This document shows, one piece after another, positions 24,169-34,188 of a stretch of DNA of 64,000 nucleotides. Below the pieces are notes generated by a model. The model did no database searches, was not told where the DNA came from, and saw only the letters and a list, made by a program, of their open reading frames with translations. A program made the position numbers and the translations under genes. Numbering within the stretch: the stretch's first letter is position 1; the number at the start of each line of letters is the position of its first letter. Source of the DNA: Pleurodeles waltl (Eukaryota; Chordata; Amphibia; Caudata; Salamandridae); assembly GCF_031143425.1 (NCBI RefSeq), contig NC_090451.1, positions 347,890,339-347,954,338 on the forward strand, written 5' to 3'.

Positions 24169-25196
24169 CCCCTACCCCAGTAACACACACAGCGCGCACA
24201 CTTACAGCGCCATCTGCTCTCACCCCTACCCCAGTAACACACACAGCGCACACACATACAGCGCCATCTGCTCTCACCCCTACCCCAGTAACACACACAG
24301 CGCGCACACACACAGCGCCATCTGCTCTCACCCCTACCCCAGTAACACACACAGCACCATCTGCTCTCACCCTTACCCCAGTAACACACACTGCGCCATC
24401 TGCACACAGCGCCATCTGCTCCCACCCCTACCCCAGTAACACACACAGCGCCATCTGCTCTCACCCCTACCCCAGTAACACACACACTGCGCCATCTGCA
24501 CACAGCGCCATCTGCACACAGCGCCATCTGCTCCCACCCCTACCCCAGTAACACACACAGCGCCATCTGCACACAGCGCCATCTGCTCTCACCCCTACCC
24601 CAGTAACACACACTGCGCCATCTGCACACAGCGCCATCTGCTCCCACCCCTACCCCAGTAACACACACAGCGCCATCTGCACACAGCGCCATCTGCTCTC
24701 ACCCCTACCCCAGTAACACACACAGCGCCATCTGCTCTCACCCCTACCCCAGTAACACACACTGCACCATCTGCACACAGCGCCATCTGCTCTCACCCCT
24801 ACCCCAGTAACACACACTGCGCCATCTGCACACAGCGCCATCTGCTCTCACCCCTACCCCAGTAACACACACTGCGCCATCTGCTCCCACCCCTACCCCA
24901 GTAACACACACAGCGCCATCTGCTCTCACCCCTACCCCAGTAACACACACAGCGCCATCTGCTCTAACCCCTACCCCAGTAACACACACAGCGCCATCTG
25001 CTCTCACCCCTACCCCAGTAACACACACAGCGCGCACACACACAGCGCCATCTGCTCTCACCCCTACCCCAGTAACACACACAGCGCGCACACACACAGC
25101 GCCATCTGCTCTCACCCCTACCCCAGTAACACACACACACACAGCGCACACACACAGCACAATCTGCTCTCATGCCTACCCCAGTAACACACACTA
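24169..25196. repeat. 39-bp minisatellite array (about 25 units) inside the hAT
   Basis: The unit is CCCCTACCCCAGTAACACAC followed by ACAGCGCCATCTGCTCTCA. Some units gain one or two extra CACACAGCGCCATCTG blocks. Because 39 is a multiple of three, minus-strand frames stay open and read VTGVGVRADGAVC repeatedly. These frames are artefacts of periodicity, not genes. Confidence 0.95.
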
Positions 25197-25328
25197 CATT
25201 AAAAACAAATAAATAAATAACCAAAGAGCCTTACATGACTCAAAGCACTGTAAAGATGCCACAAATGTGGAACAGCAGGCAGGCAGGCGGGCAGCAGACG
25301 TGGAGCCGGTGACAGGAAGCAGACGACC

Positions 25329-25375
25329 AAAGCCCCATAAAAGTTAGCTGCAAGCGCTGACTTTTATGGGGCTTT
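25329..25375. other. Hairpin, 16-bp arms, in the hAT
   Basis: AAAGCCCCATAAAAGT pairs with ACTTTTATGGGGCTTT across a 15-nt loop. Confidence 0.8.
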
Positions 25376-25418
25376 GGCTTCCAGGATCGTCAGGGCAACG
25401 CCATAAACAATGGCCGCC

Positions 25419-25482
25419 GTATGTAAACATAGAGGAGGGCCGCGGGAGCATGCTCCTGCGGCCCTCTTCTATGTTTACATAC
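25419..25482. other. 64-bp near-perfect palindrome in the hAT
   Basis: The arms start GTATGTAAACATAGA and meet without a loop at GAGCATGCTC; only a few mismatches. Such uninterrupted palindromes can extrude as cruciforms. Confidence 0.8.
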
Positions 25483-27033
25483 TGCTGCCATTATGATGTG
25501 GCGTTTGGTGTGCGTCTAGCGGGCCGCCAAGCGAGGTCCGTGGGGCCGCTGGCGGCCCGCGGGCCGTACTTTGAGTACCGTTGGTCTAGACCCAGTATGA
25601 AGCTGTCACTGTCTAGACCCAGTGAGAAATTTGGAATTTCGACGAGGGGAGTGAATAGCAATGGATAAGGTGTGAAGCTTTTTGACATTGTTAGTTTGTT
25701 CCACATGCCAAGGGTCACTTTAGTGAAAACAGATGTATAAAGACCCCATCGCCAGTGCTTCTTTTCAGACCAATGCAGTTACCACAGGGAAATTCCTCAC
25801 AATGGCATGGCCAAGAAGCACCATTGTTTTTCAGTTTCCTACTTAGCCCATTTGATCAAGTAGAACTGCTTGGTAGCAACACATCAACTAAATGAGGGTT
25901 AGTCCTTCCTGCATCAGTGGAAGTTAAAGAAGCCTGGATGCCATATTTTGGGCAAGGCTTACCAAGGTTTTGCATAAGGTTGGGTTATTTTGTAATACAA
26001 ACACAACACCAAATCCTTTTCAGGATTTACAAACCTATTTTGTAACAAAAAGAAACACAAACCATTTTGAAGTGCTACTTTGCATTACTCTGCACCAAGA
26101 AGGACTCCCATGGGTGGCACATGAGTGTTCCTGTGTAAACACCCAAGGTGTTTGACATAAAACCCCATCTACTAACAATAGTGGACAGGGTTTTGCACCA
26201 AAAATTAACACCACTTGAAAGCAGGTGTTAAAACAGGGAAATGCTTCAATTTCTCCTACCATTTCCCACTTTGCATCTGTGCTGCAGAGAGTAGGACAGT
26301 GCCATATCTCTTTAGATATGGTGTTTCCTGCTCTTACCCTACCACACAATGCAGCACAGCAAATTTGGGTGCTGCACTACATTGTGTGAGTGGTACAGAA
26401 ATCTGAGCCTTTGTCTCTTTACATTCCAGATAAAGTTATTAATAGTCTGTTCAAATAGACAAGAAAGTGCAGTAAGCATACAGAGTGGGATCTTTGGAAT
26501 TGCATTTTCATGACTGCAATTGTGTCTATCCAAGAGAAGTATTACATGCACTGTTGTTGAAGTTCCCTGTACATGCTTGTTAGCTGTGGAAACTACATTA
26601 GAGTCATGACCTGTGCTATATATGAAGTTATCTCGATGCCTAGGGATGGTATGGCTTTAGATAAACATTTATTGGGGGGTGAATCTTCAGAGCGCATGCA
26701 TTTGATCGAGGTTGATGTTAATGGTTAGAGTTTCAGACTTTGTGATATTAACTTTAAATCCCAATATTGCACTCTATCAGTTCTTAACTTGTAAAATAAG
26801 TGCCAGGGCCCTCCTCAAGAGGCCACCACAGTTTGCACCACATATTTTCACTGTCTGCGCAGTTAATGGCAGTACCTACACAACTCCAAGCCATCACACT
26901 GCATAATTGTGACAAAGTCATACTGTTCAAAGCCCCCAAAGCTATAAAAATGGCTTGGGTGGCAGGTATTAGTTGTTTAGAATGTATATTGCATTAGTAA
27001 ACAACTGTTATTCTGCTGATCTTTAAATTACAA

Positions 27034-27130
27034 AAAAACAGCACCACCATGCAGCAACTGTCAAGTGCTGGTGTTGGCATTTAAGTACCAGTGGCGAGCA
27101 CCGGAAAGCACCAGCTCAAATTAAGTGTTC
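27034..27130. mobile_element. Possible member of the small hAT family D
   Basis: The inverse strand reads CACTTAATTTGAGCTGGTGC and CCGGTGCTCG, similar to the CAGTGCxTAATTTG ends and GCCGGTGC interior of the copies at 46308 and 56976. The target duplication is not clear. Confidence 0.35.
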
Positions 27131-27600
27131 CACTGTATTGTTCCAGTGCCCACAAAATGAAGGAGAGGAATCAGGTCAAGTTTATGATCAACAGCTTCTT
27201 TGAACATTGTTGTTCCAATATGTCAACAACCATCTTGACTTGATCTAACTTTCTTTCTCCATATCTGGTCAGCAAAGGGTTCTAATGTGAGGGCAACAAA
27301 TAGTGGGGATAGAGGGCACCCATGCCCCTTTAAATTGCTGCAAAGCTAGAGGCACACGCTGAAGTAAATGAATGCATATCTTTTTTTGATAATTCAAAGT
27401 CCATATGGAGATAACTTGATCATAAAACGATAAGGTATCAAAGTCCAAACCACAAAGTCATGAAAAAGAATCTGATCTTGTAACAAGCAGAGACAGAACG
27501 TCGCAGTTCTTCCATGTAGTTCAACAATTTGTAGTTTATTGGTTACAAACATAACCTTGTCCTTCCGTATATACAAATGCTGAAATTTCACAATGTACCC

Positions 27601-27651
27601 AGCCAACACATGTTTCGGCTTGGGGAATATGCCCATGAAATCCTCAAGGCT
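27601..27651 (-). ncRNA. Possible decayed hammerhead-ribozyme motif of a Penelope-like element
   Basis: On the minus strand AGC-CTTGAGGA, a GGG/CCC stem and then CGAAAC-ATGTGTT-GGCT follow in the order stem I, CUGANGA, stem II, GAAA, stem III, cleavage triplet, stem I. AGC(C) can pair with GGCT. The CUGANGA box has an extra T, so activity is doubtful. Penelope-like elements are known to carry hammerhead motifs in their terminal repeats. Confidence 0.3.
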
Positions 27652-28190
27652 AAAAATCATTAAAAAAGGAAAACTTAATGTAAGTATGTAATTTTCACAG
27701 TTGTAATTGACCCTTCACCATAGTGTCCTGTGAATGGAGCTCCAGTATAATACTCCACATTAAATTAGCTGTTACTACGATCTAATAAATCTAGTCCTAA
27801 ACTGCAAAACCTCATGGTGCTCTAACGTTTTAAAGTTATAATATCATTAGCAATTAATACGTAATAGTAAACACATATGACACGCTCAAACAGCAAAAAA
27901 AATATATATATATAAACGTAACCTAAGTCAAAAGGGTATCTTATCCCACAACACTTCACAAAAAGAGTTTGTTATGTCATGTGTAAACAAAAGTACGAAC
28001 GCTCTTGGCGCCGTTACCGTTCATCGTCAAGAAAAAGTTTAGCATTTCGTATTTGGTGAGCAAAAAGAAGTAACCAATGTTGTTAATGCCATACACAAGA
28101 CATAGCTACTTATTAAGCTGAGCAACTAACCTTTAAAGTGTCAAAGCACAAACCCATCAGTGAAACAAATGTTCTGAAAACACGAATAGA

Positions 28191-28500
28191 GGCTGCGAGT
28201 ACGCTGGAAGCCTCCTATTAAAATAACCATAGAAGTAAAAGAAGGACTTAACCAGAACAATGTTTTCTGCATCCGCCATCTTGTATGTATAATGAAAACT
28301 CTAATTGAGGCTGCGAATACGTTGCCATTACTATTTGCGGAAGCTTCCTATTAAAGAGACCATGGAAGTAAAAAAGGGCTTATCCAAAACGATGTTTCAT
28401 CATCCACCATCTTGTGTATAAAACATCAATCGTTCCCCATCCGCGGAATTTCAAACGTACTGAAAATTAATGGCCTCCTTCGCCAAAATATAAACTATAA
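28191..28500. repeat. Two direct repeats of about 120-130 bp, third partial copy at 29121
   Basis: GAGGCTGCGA(G/A)TACG with AAGC(C/T)TCCTATTAAA, CATAGAAGTAAAAG and CCGCCATCTTGT recur twice. A partial third copy (GGAAGCCTCCTATTAAAGAG) begins just after the MITE at 28571-29113. Confidence 0.65.
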
Positions 28501-28570
28501 TAATGTCCAAATCTTGTGTGCACCAACAAACACGGGAACCAGTCCCCCGTGAGTAAAGTGTCAAGACATA

Positions 28571-29113
28571 GGGCCTCATTCTGACCCTGGCGGTCTATGA
28601 CCGCCAGAGTGGAGGCCGGCTGAAGCACCGCCAACAGGCTGGCGGTGCTTCATTTTGTATTCCGACCGCGGCTGTGAAGCCGCGGTCGCCCATCCGGGTC
28701 CGGCGGTTTTCCGCCGGATTTCCCCCGGCTGGGGGAATCCTCCATGGCGGCGCTGCTTGCAGCGCCGCCATGGGGATTCCGACCCCCTTCCCACCAGTCT
28801 GTTTCTGGCGGTTTTCACCGCCAGAAACAGGATGGCGGGAACGGGTGTCATGGGGCCCCTGGGGGCCCCAGCAGGATTTTCACTATCTGCAACTGCACCC
28901 GTCGCACCCCTGCAACACCGCCGGCTCCATTCGGAGCCGGCTTCTATGTTGCAGGGCCTTTCCCGCTGGGCCGGCGGGCGCCCTTTTGGCGGTCGCCCGC
29001 CGGCCCAGCGGGAAAGTCGAAATGGCCCGCGGTCTTTTGACCGTGGAGCGGTCTTTCGACGGGGGTAGTTTGGCGGGCGGCAACTGCCGCCCGCCAAACT
29101 CAGAATGACCCCC
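28571..29113. mobile_element. Harbinger-type MITE 3 (543 bp, TSD ATA)
   Basis: Ends GGGCCTCATTCTGACCC and, inverted, GGGGGTCATTCTGAGTT. ATA flanks both sides (28568-28570, 29114-29116). The interior is a series of GC-rich hairpins built from GGCGGT and its complement, and is homologous to MITE 2. No coding capacity; the open frames follow the GC-rich composition. Confidence 0.85.
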
Positions 29114-29642
29114 ATAATTCCTTAACGGAAGCCTCCTATTAAAGAGACCATGGAAGTAGAAGAAGGACTTATCCTATATTACACCCATGACATGGGAATC
29201 AACCGATTAACAGTCCTAAAGAATAACTCAAACATAACTATAAGACCTTCCGAACAATTAGGATATCCTTAACAAGCAACAGATTATGCTGGTAGCCAAA
29301 TTCATGTTAAAACCAACACAAAACTATCATACCTATATTACATACCTAAATGTATATGTAATATTCCTTACTGGATAACAATCTAAAGTCTGTTGTAGAG
29401 CATGTGTGTGCATGTCCAAATATTATATTAACATAACAGTAATCATAGAGTCATTTTATTAACCCAAACCTGTGTATGGCAATATTAGCTCAGAACAATA
29501 ATTTCGGGTTCAAATTGACAAAAACATTCTAAATACATGTGCATAAAAATCATATTGTTAGGAAAGTACACTGCAAATGGAATACTGCTGTACAAATAAT
29601 AACATACAGGTCAGGTAAGCAAATTACATAAAACAGAAATCA

Positions 29643-29788
29643 CTAGGTGCCATAAATATGAACGCATAGTACCATTGGGTTTAGTCGCCCAAAAAAATAC
29701 CCAAGTTCGCGGTCTGTATTAAGGCCATCCTCCACTGCTCTGGGGCGCATGATCCAAAAGGCCTCTTTTCTTCTCAGGGTAAGTTCCC
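29643..29788 (-). pseudogene. C-terminal end of a Penelope-like element protein (GIY-YIG region)
   Basis: The minus-strand frame reads WELTLRRKEAFWIMRPRA then EDGLNTDRELGYFF and ends at a TAG (29643-29645). The R..E..WI......GLN pattern is the end of the GIY-YIG endonuclease domain found at the C-terminus of Penelope-like retroelements. Only about 48 codons remain; upstream the sequence changes to LTR B. It could be a host-unrelated relative of the same family, but I see no alternative. Confidence 0.55.
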
Positions 29789-29792
29789 AGTT

Positions 29793-30945
29793 GCCACATC
29801 AGGGCACTTTTAGGTCAAAATGTGTCTAAGTCCTACATTTTGGATTATGGCCATCTGGGCACCTTTACTACCACTTCCAAGGGTCCAGGACTGGAGGGGC
29901 AACACTTGTAGGGTCAGGACTCACTAAGGCTGGGTACAGGTGTGGGTTCAAGCTAAAGGATCTAGCCATTGTACCCAGGCAGAGGGCAGCAGAACAGCAG
30001 GGCAACAGGACAGCAATCTAGCAGGAAAGAGGTCCTTCAGAGCAGCAGTCTAGCAGAGTGGTAGTCCTCACAGCAGCACACCAGCTCTTCTTCTTGGCAG
30101 AGTATCCACAGGTCCAGAAGTGCTCTGCAGAGTTGGGGTCTGAGGTCTTCTTTCTATACCCTGGTGCCCTGGATCTGGAGAGTGAGCGAAGATACTATGG
30201 GCACAAAAGGGCTAACTGCTGAAAATGCCAACTTTCTAAAAATGAAATTTTCTAAATTGTGATGAAAAATCCAACTTTACTGTTAAAGAGGATTTATCAT
30301 TACAGCTACATAGATACCAAACATGACATAGCTACCTGCTCCCAGTTGGAAAATACAACGTATTAAATGTAATAAGGAATCCTCAGTGTTGTCCTATGGG
30401 AGGGGTAACCCTCACAGTAGTGAAAAATCAATTTAGGGGTATTTCACTACTGGGACATGTAAACCTTAAAAATACATATCCAACCTTTTAATCAGACAGC
30501 ACCCTGCTGATTGGGCTATCCAGGACCTATCTTGGAGGTAACTTATATGTTATAAAATGGGAATTTAAGGCTTGGTAAGGGAGCTTCAATGTCAAAATAG
30601 CAGTTAAACACTGCATTCAGGCTGCAATGGCAGGGCAGGAACATGTTTTAAAGTGCTATTTAAGTGGTAGCACAATAATAGCTGCAGACCCACTAGTAGC
30701 ATTTAATTTAAAGTCCCTGTGTGTATGGTATCCCACTCTACAAGGGACATTCAGGTAAATTTAATATGCCATTTTGGTATAAGCCAATATAACCATGTTT
30801 TTAGGGGAGTGAGCACAAGCACTTTAGCTCTGGTTTGCAGTGGTAAAGTGCAGAGAGTCCTAAGGCCTACAAAAATAAGTTCAGCAAAATGGTGAAGGAC
30901 AGCAACATTTGGGGGAAGACCACCTTAAGGCTGGCAGGTTTAACA
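29793..30945 (-). mobile_element. LTR family B, copy 1 (3' end truncated)
   Basis: Read on the minus strand it starts TGTTAAACCTGCCAGCC at 30945. It parallels copies 2 and 3 through CAGCAGGGCAACAG, a GGTCCAGAAGTG block and the AGTAGTGAAAAAT and TGCTGCAGGCCC type landmarks. Its 3' part is missing next to the Penelope fragment. Confidence 0.65.
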
Positions 30946-31363
30946 GTAATAAAGTGAAAATACAACACAAGAAAAATCCCACACCAATTTAGAAAAATAG
31001 AGTAAAATAAAAAAAAATAAAAAAAATTTTTTGAGACCAAAATAACAAAAATCCAATCAGTAGAACCAGGGGCTGGGACAAAGTCACAAGTTCACGCCGA
31101 CTGCGATGAAGCACAGGCTGGATACAGGGACCAAGTGAAGCCCACTAAACAAAGTGCTTTTAATTCTAGTCCCTCATTAAGGATACAGTGGCTCTGCGGA
31201 AGCTGCAGGGCTGCGAAGCAGAGTCCTGCATCATCGTTGAGGATGCCATAGATGGAACATTTGTAATGCAAAGTCCTGCATCAAGGATGTGTCAAACAGC
31301 AGCAGTTCTGAGGAAGTGGCGGGGCTGTGACAAAGTCCGGCATCATTGCCAAGAATTTCATAG

Positions 31364-31380
31364 ATGAGGGGCTTGCAGTG
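31364..31380. repeat. L1 target-site duplication, left copy (17 bp)
   Basis: ATGAGGGGCTTGCAGTG; identical to 38755-38771. Confidence 0.95.
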
Positions 31381-32754
31381 GGGGGGGGCGTGGCCACGGA
31401 GCTGAACATGGCGCACGCTTAGCCGTTTAGCTCTGGAGGGGCCGACAATAATCTGTAGCCTGGATGCGCCAGACCGGGCAATCCCGCATCCGGAGACAGA
31501 CACGACGACCTGCGCGAACGAGGGGAGCTGCTGGAGCGCGGTCGCGGCCCCTGCGCGGGCCTCCGGCGGACTTGGGCTGCCCGGCGCTGGTGGGGACCCG
31601 CGGCCCTGCTGCTAATCGGGGGGCGGGCGTGCCGGACCGGGCGGTCTCTAGCTCTGGAGTGGATGCGATGACCAGCGCGAGCAGGCGGAACCACTAGAAC
31701 GCTGTCGCGGCCCCGGCGCGGGCCGCCGGCAGACTCGGGCTGCCCGGCGCTGGTGGGGACCCGCGGTCTTGCCGCTAAACAGAGGCCGCGGCCCCGGGTG
31801 AGGCCGCGGGCCGCGCCCAGGGCTGGGTGCGGGAGAAACGCCACCGGGATCAATAACCAACAATCATAACAACCGGGGAAAATACCTCCCGGTGGCAGGC
31901 CGGCCTCTTTCACTGGGGGCGGAGCCTGGTGCCTGCCGACTGCGGGACCGCGGGCGCTACTGCTGCACGAGCGCGGGGAACCCCCCCGGGGCTACCCAAC
32001 GAGGAGACAACTTCATGCACACCCCCCCCAGGGACACATAACCGGCGTTGCCGTGGCTGCTGCCCGGGGGCCCTCGTACACCGTCAACAGAACTCTCACC
32101 ATTCCAAGCAGCCTCAATTGAAAATTATTCGTCCTTTGGGAGGCAGAGTGACACAGAGTCTGCCCGCGCCAACCAACACCACCAACCGAAGCGGAGGGTT
32201 GGGTGCCCCTTTCGCCAGGTACGGGCCCCTGCTTGCCGGCATGGCCACCACTGGCTCGGGGGTCTACTGTATCCGCCTTTTAAACACATCACAGCCCAAT
32301 TCATGAAACCCAGCAACCCCGGATCAGCTCAGATTATTTTCTCATGCAAAGAGTAGATGGGGCATGACCAGGGAGCTGAACATTGCACATGCTTAATCGT
32401 TCGGCTCTGGAAGGGCCGACAGCAAACCTAGTGCCGGACGCGCCGGACCGAGTGACCCTTCATCTGGGAGCGGGCGTGGTGAACCGCACGGTCGAGCGGA
32501 GCCGCTGGGACGCGACTGTGGCCCCGGCGCGGACTTTCGGCGGGGTCGGACTTCTCAGCGCAGACGGAGACCTACGGCCCTGCCATTTAACGCGCTGGGA
32601 ACGTTCCGGCGGAGCACCTAGGGTTCGCCCTGGAGCACCCGGGTCCGGTGACTGAGACAACCGAGGCCTAGATCAGTGGACAATCCAGCAACGAACAGCA
32701 TAAGCGCCTAGACTACGTGCCGGGCCCATTGGGATGCCTCTCCCTGCCTGACCA
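31381..32754 (+). promoter_or_regulatory. L1 5' UTR with 163-bp promoter-like monomers
   Basis: GGGCTGCCCGGCGCTGGTGG recurs 163 bp apart (near 31575 and 31738) within two aligned units. A more diverged unit lies at about 32430-32590. The opening block GGAGCTGAACAT...GGGCCGAC (31396 on) recurs at about 32373. CpG-rich. Monomeric 5' leaders act as promoters in some mammalian L1s; function here is inference. Open frames in this region are probably not genes. Confidence 0.6.
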
Positions 32755-33854
32755 ATGCCGCCCAAGGGCAGACATAAGAACAAAGCCATGGACCCCCCGA
32801 CACCGCCGGGGGACAATGAGTCGACCATACAGAACCAGTCACAACTCAAAGTGCAAGACACCCTAGACAAGATACTGGGTGCCATTGAGGACACCAAATC
32901 AACATTACAGCGCGACATCAATCAAGTGGCGATAGAGGTGGGCCTCCTGAGAGCTGATCATCATAAATTGGCCGACAGAGTAAAGGAAACGGAAGCAATA
33001 TTGGCGGAAGTCGTCCCAAAACAAAAAGATGTGTCAGCAGAGGTGACCTCCTTGGCTGGCAGAGTGGCAAAGCTTGAACAGCGAGCTGAGGACGCAGAGG
33101 GTAGAAACAGGAGGAATAATGTGCGAGTGGTGGGCCTACCCGAGGGGGCCGAGGGGGCGAATATGGTGGAATTTCTGGAGAAATGGCTAAGTACGGTCGT
33201 CGCGCCAGGATGTCTGACCCCCTTCTACTCACTGGAGCGAGCACATCGTGTGCCATCTAGACCACTGGCTCCTGGCAGGCCCCCGCGAGCTGTAATTGCT
33301 AAACTCCTGCACTATAGAGACAGAGACATCCTCTCACAGAAAGCCAGGGAAAGCCAGGGAAACGGGCCCATTTAAGGTAGCCAATGGCGAAGCGACACTG
33401 TTCCCTGACTTCACTTTGGAAGTCCAGAATAAGCGCTCCTCTTTCTTGGCGGTTAAAAGAACCTTGCGAGAAGAGGGGATACAGTACTCGCTGCCCTATC
33501 CAGCAAGACTACGAGTGGTTGCGGAGGGAAAGACCACGTTCTTCCAAACCCCAGAGGAGGCATGGGACACAGCTGGCCCGGCCTACACACGAAAATCATG
33601 GAGCGAGTGGGACCCGCCGGGCCCCGAGGGGGAAAAGGCCCAGAGACCGCCTACGACTGACGCCAACGCGCACACAGAGGGAAACTGGCAAGAGAGAAGC
33701 TCTGGAGGCGGCGGCCGAGGTGGGTGGTGAGACATCGCCCCGGGAGGGCTCTGAAGAAGAATCGGATGACACAGTGGTGTCCTCGCCCGGTGGCTCCGGG
33801 GGCTCGACTTACACGCCGAGGGTAACCCCACAAACCGCTGATGAACTTGCATAG
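32755..33854 (+). pseudogene. L1 ORF1 RNA-binding protein, frameshifted
   Basis: ORF1p binds element RNA as a coiled-coil trimer and acts as nucleic acid chaperone. From the ATG at 32755 residues 30-117 are heptad-rich coiled coil, NNVRVVGLPEG (121-131) opens the RRM and ERAHRVP (161-167) follows. At 33341-33360 AAGCCAGGGA is repeated in tandem, shifting the frame by +1 and ending the protein at 206 residues. The C-terminal domain (FPDFTLEVQNKRSSF, YPARLRVV) continues in the next frame to about 33600. An acidic tail GSEEESDDT in the third frame suggests another shift near 33690, with a stop at 33852-33854. Confidence 0.85.
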
Positions 33855-34188
33855 TTTGAACCCGCACTGGCGCCGAACAGCGAGACTAGCTGAGCAGAAA
33901 AATGGCCCCTCCGGACCTGGCCACCCCCCCTGACTTGACTCTCGCCTGTCAGATTTGGCCGGCGAGTATTGCATTGATGTGTTTGAATAAGATGCAGTGT
34001 TGCATAACTTGTTGGGCAGCCTACAGTTCCGGAGGTTCCCTGGGGATGGGGAGTTGGGGTTTGCAGTTACAAGTTATATCGGCTACATGTGTGAAATGGA
34101 TCGACCACAATGAAGGTACGATCTTGAGGGGGAGTCGGTCAGGGCCCCAGGCGCGCCTAGCCTACACACAACAGGCTTTGGGAATAGG

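Larger units (their letters stand above)
24019..25583. mobile_element. Non-autonomous hAT element, 1,565 bp, TSD GTCTAGAC
   Basis: Perfect 8-bp duplications GTCTAGAC lie at 24011-24018 and 25584-25591. The ends CATGGGTACTCA and, inverted, CAACGGTACTCA are terminal repeats of hAT type (C-A...GGTACTCA). GGCCGC-rich subterminal sequence is shared by both ends. The interior holds a 39-bp array and two long hairpins but no transposase. Confidence 0.85.
23211..27340 (-). pseudogene. Second L1-like LINE ORF2 remnant, split by a hAT element
   Basis: 27340-27150 reads CPLSPLFVALTLEPFADQIW, the RQGCPLSPLLF block of an L1 RT. 26551-26400 gives IPKIPLCML and FEQTINNFIWN, the post-RT P.P...FIW region. 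25718-25592 gives LLFTPLVEIPNFSLG, still in L1 order. 24010 downward continues FIVWKNCKCLMLRTPF on the far side of the hAT insertion. Further small insertions (25960-26410, 27034-27130) and stops make it inactive. Confidence 0.6.
27360..29642 (-). mobile_element. 3' non-coding part of a Penelope-like element (with MITE)
   Basis: Lies directly 3' of the Penelope-type C-terminal coding end at 29643-29788. It contains direct repeats near 28208, 28341 and 29127, and at 27601-27651 a conserved GAAACATGTGTTGGCT motif similar to 58919-58936. The left limit is uncertain. Family assignment depends on the adjacent coding end. Confidence 0.4.

Noticed and set aside
24169..25196. CRISPR-like array
   Set aside because: Units are head-to-tail without unique spacers, lie inside a hAT transposon, and the genome is eukaryotic.
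24126..25224. Long minus-strand frames of a repetitive VTGVGVRADGAVC-type protein
   Set aside because: They follow only from a 39-bp tandem unit that is a multiple of three; several frames are open at once and there is no start, domain or promoter.
28576..29115. Several frames of 137-179 codons inside MITE 3
   Set aside because: They are open on both strands because of GC-rich hairpins; the element has terminal repeats and a target duplication and no domain.
31419..32660. CpG-rich frames up to 164 codons upstream of L1 ORF1
   Set aside because: High GC removes stop codons; the region is the tandem-monomer 5' leader of the L1.
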